DNA from: Guyparkeria sp024636755
GTDB taxonomy: Bacteria > Pseudomonadota > Gammaproteobacteria > Halothiobacillales > Halothiobacillaceae
Assembly: GCF_044582135.1 (NCBI RefSeq)
Contig: NZ_JBDODP010000013.1
Coordinates: forward strand, 19,315 to 83,314
DNA length: 64,000 nt
Direction of reading: 5' to 3'
Below are positions 63,089 to 64,000 of the stretch, piece after piece (positions within the stretch are counted from its first letter, which is position 1; each line of letters opens with the position of its first letter). The translations under genes were made by a program, and so were the position numbers. The notes under the pieces are model-generated. The model saw only the letters and a program-made list of their open reading frames with translations. It was not told where the DNA came from and searched no databases.

Positions 63089-63538
63089 TTGCCGACCGAT
63101 CTGACCGCCCTCGATGGCCCGGCCATCTGCGCTCGCCTGCCGCATCACGGTGATGTCTGCCAGCTCGACCGGGTCGTGAGCGCTGACGAAACCCACCTCG
63201 TCGGCGAGACCCGGGCCCACCGGCGGGCCGACAACCCGCTGCGCGTCGGCGGTCAGCTGGGGGTCTTTGCCGGCGTGGAGATGGCTGGACAGGCGATGGC
63301 CCTGCACCTGGCGCTGCAGTCCAACGGCGAGGCGGCGGTCGGACAAGGCATGATCACGCGGGCCAATGGCCTGACCCCGCACGGGGATCGACTCGACGAC
63401 CTGCCCGGTCCATTACGGATCACCGTGACCTGCGAGGCGCAGGCGGGGGAGATGGCGCGGTACGGGTTCACCCTGGCACACGAGGGCGCCGTGATCCTCG
63501 CCGGCGGGTTGTCCGTCTGGCTGACGGACGGCGTTTGA
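63089..63538 (+). CDS. ApeP-like 3-hydroxyacyl-ACP dehydratase (COG4706)
   Basis: This 149-residue hotdog protein has LPHHGDVCQLDRVV and VEMAGQAMALHLALQ, matching the ApeP family (LPHxGDMxLLDRV; EYxAQAMAxHxxL). It is the second dehydratase of the cluster. The start is TTG 63089, supported by GAGG at 63076-63079 with 9-base spacing. It is the last plus-strand gene of the cluster in this window. Confidence 0.82.
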   Translation: MPTDLTALDGPAICARLPHHGDVCQLDRVVSADETHLVGETRAHRRADNPLRVGGQLGVFAGVEMAGQAMALHLALQSNGEAAVGQGMITRANGLTPHGDRLDDLPGPLRITVTCEAQAGEMARYGFTLAHEGAVILAGGLSVWLTDGV

Positions 63539-63550
63539 CCGGCCGACGGA

Positions 63551-64000
63551 TCAGAGACGCTCGGGATCGAAGTCGGTCAGGGCATATCCCGCCGCGCTGA
63601 TCGCATCGAGCCATTGATCGAGGCACCCGGCGGTCAGATCGCGGATGTCGTGGAAAATCAAGACCACTGGTCGGCCCGATTGCTCGGCAAGGCGATATTC
63701 CCGCTCCAGCCGCGTCAATAGCGTGCGACGGACATCGTCGCAGTCCGCGCGGGGGTCGGCATCGCCCGTGGTCAGCCCGGCAAGGTCGGCAAAACCGGTC
63801 TGCGCGGTCGCCGCACGCCAAGCAGAGGTCCGTATCAGGTAGGGTGCCCGCGCCAGGCATGCCGATTGGCCACGCCATGCAGGCACCACGGTATCCGCCA
63901 CCTGCTCCCACCCCCGTAGTTGCGCGACCACCCGCCGTCGGTTTCGATACCAGGGCCAGCGTGGCCAGAAGTGAGTGGCGCCATGATTGCCCAGCCAATG
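63551..64000 (-). CDS. Polysaccharide deacetylase-like protein (N-terminus missing)
   Basis: The frame is open to base 64000 (149 residues seen). LGNHGATHFWP matches NodB motif 2 (Hx3H), PYLIRTS could be motif 3 and PVVLIFHDI resembles motif 5. It would remove N-acetyl groups from a sugar polymer or lipid-linked sugar. It converges on the ApeP-like gene with 12 bases between stops. Cluster membership is uncertain. Confidence 0.75.
   Translation of the reverse strand, partial: HWLGNHGATHFWPRWPWYRNRRRVVAQLRGWEQVADTVVPAWRGQSACLARAPYLIRTSAWRAATAQTGFADLAGLTTGDADPRADCDDVRRTLLTRLEREYRLAEQSGRPVVLIFHDIRDLTAGCLDQWLDAISAAGYALTDFDPERL

Overview
This window is a GC-rich gammaproteobacterial chromosome segment. 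Several gene orders place it there: recC-recB-recD, nadB divergent from rpoE-rseA-rseC-degP/mucD-lepA-lepB-rnc-era-recO-pdxJ-acpS, rpsF-rpsR-rplI followed by dnaB-alr, and a lysine-type decarboxylase close to Pseudomonas LdcA. I would guess a Chromatiales-like lineage (for example Halothiobacillaceae), but no gene here fixes the genus. I see no rRNA, no CRISPR array and no intact transposase. One tRNA gene (Ser-UGA) is present.

Layout. Positions 1-6217 hold the end of recC, then recB and recD. Positions 6260-8482 hold a small Mth938-type protein and YcaO. Positions 8503-12412 are a MoxR ATPase / DUF58 / transglutaminase trio. Positions 12511-15112 are a zinc importer (znuACB) with a Zur-like box at its promoter. 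A secreted protein of unknown function (15442-16137) ends exactly at a 266-bp transposase-less inverted-repeat element flanked by CTAG duplications. Positions 16448-19130 (minus strand) are ppiB-lpxH-pgsA-plsC, with cysS divergent at 19253. Positions 20759-25107 hold a DHH phosphoesterase, greB, a PAS-PAS-GGDEF cyclase, a carboxymuconolactone-decarboxylase-like protein and a sugar-phosphate epimerase. A long leader then precedes a cold-shock gene. Positions 26114-37486 are mixed: an MFS transporter, two ExoD paralogues on either side of a basic amino acid decarboxylase, a three-gene DUF883/YqjE-like operon, a SprA-type HExxH protein, gabD and tas-like genes, an unknown acidic protein, and alr. 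Positions 37486-41564 carry dnaB, the rpsF operon and a YoaK-like protein. Positions 41190-51736 are one long minus-strand block running from rpoE to acpS.

The most distinctive part is 54747-63538. Ten closely packed plus-strand genes begin about 140 bp after the tRNA-Ser gene: ACP, ketosynthase, ACP, COG4648-type membrane protein, AMP-ligase, hotdog dehydratase, acyltransferase, LolA-like carrier, MMPL exporter and an ApeP-like dehydratase. Most are coupled by ATGA/GTGA overlaps. They match the core of aryl polyene (APE)/xanthomonadin-type pathways, which make a lipid-linked polyene and move it to the outer membrane. No ketoreductase, second ketosynthase, thioesterase, methyltransferase or DUF3261 lipoprotein is visible, so this is either a compact variant or one completed by genes beyond the window. 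A convergent polysaccharide deacetylase is cut by the window end.

Other points of interest are the apparent loss of rseB from the sigma-E operon, with a coupled 85-codon reading frame in its place; a MucD-type protease that carries a lipobox; and a strong palindrome between nadB and rpoE. Starts were chosen from start-stop overlaps, ribosome binding sites and family N-termini, so several differ from the longest possible reading frame.
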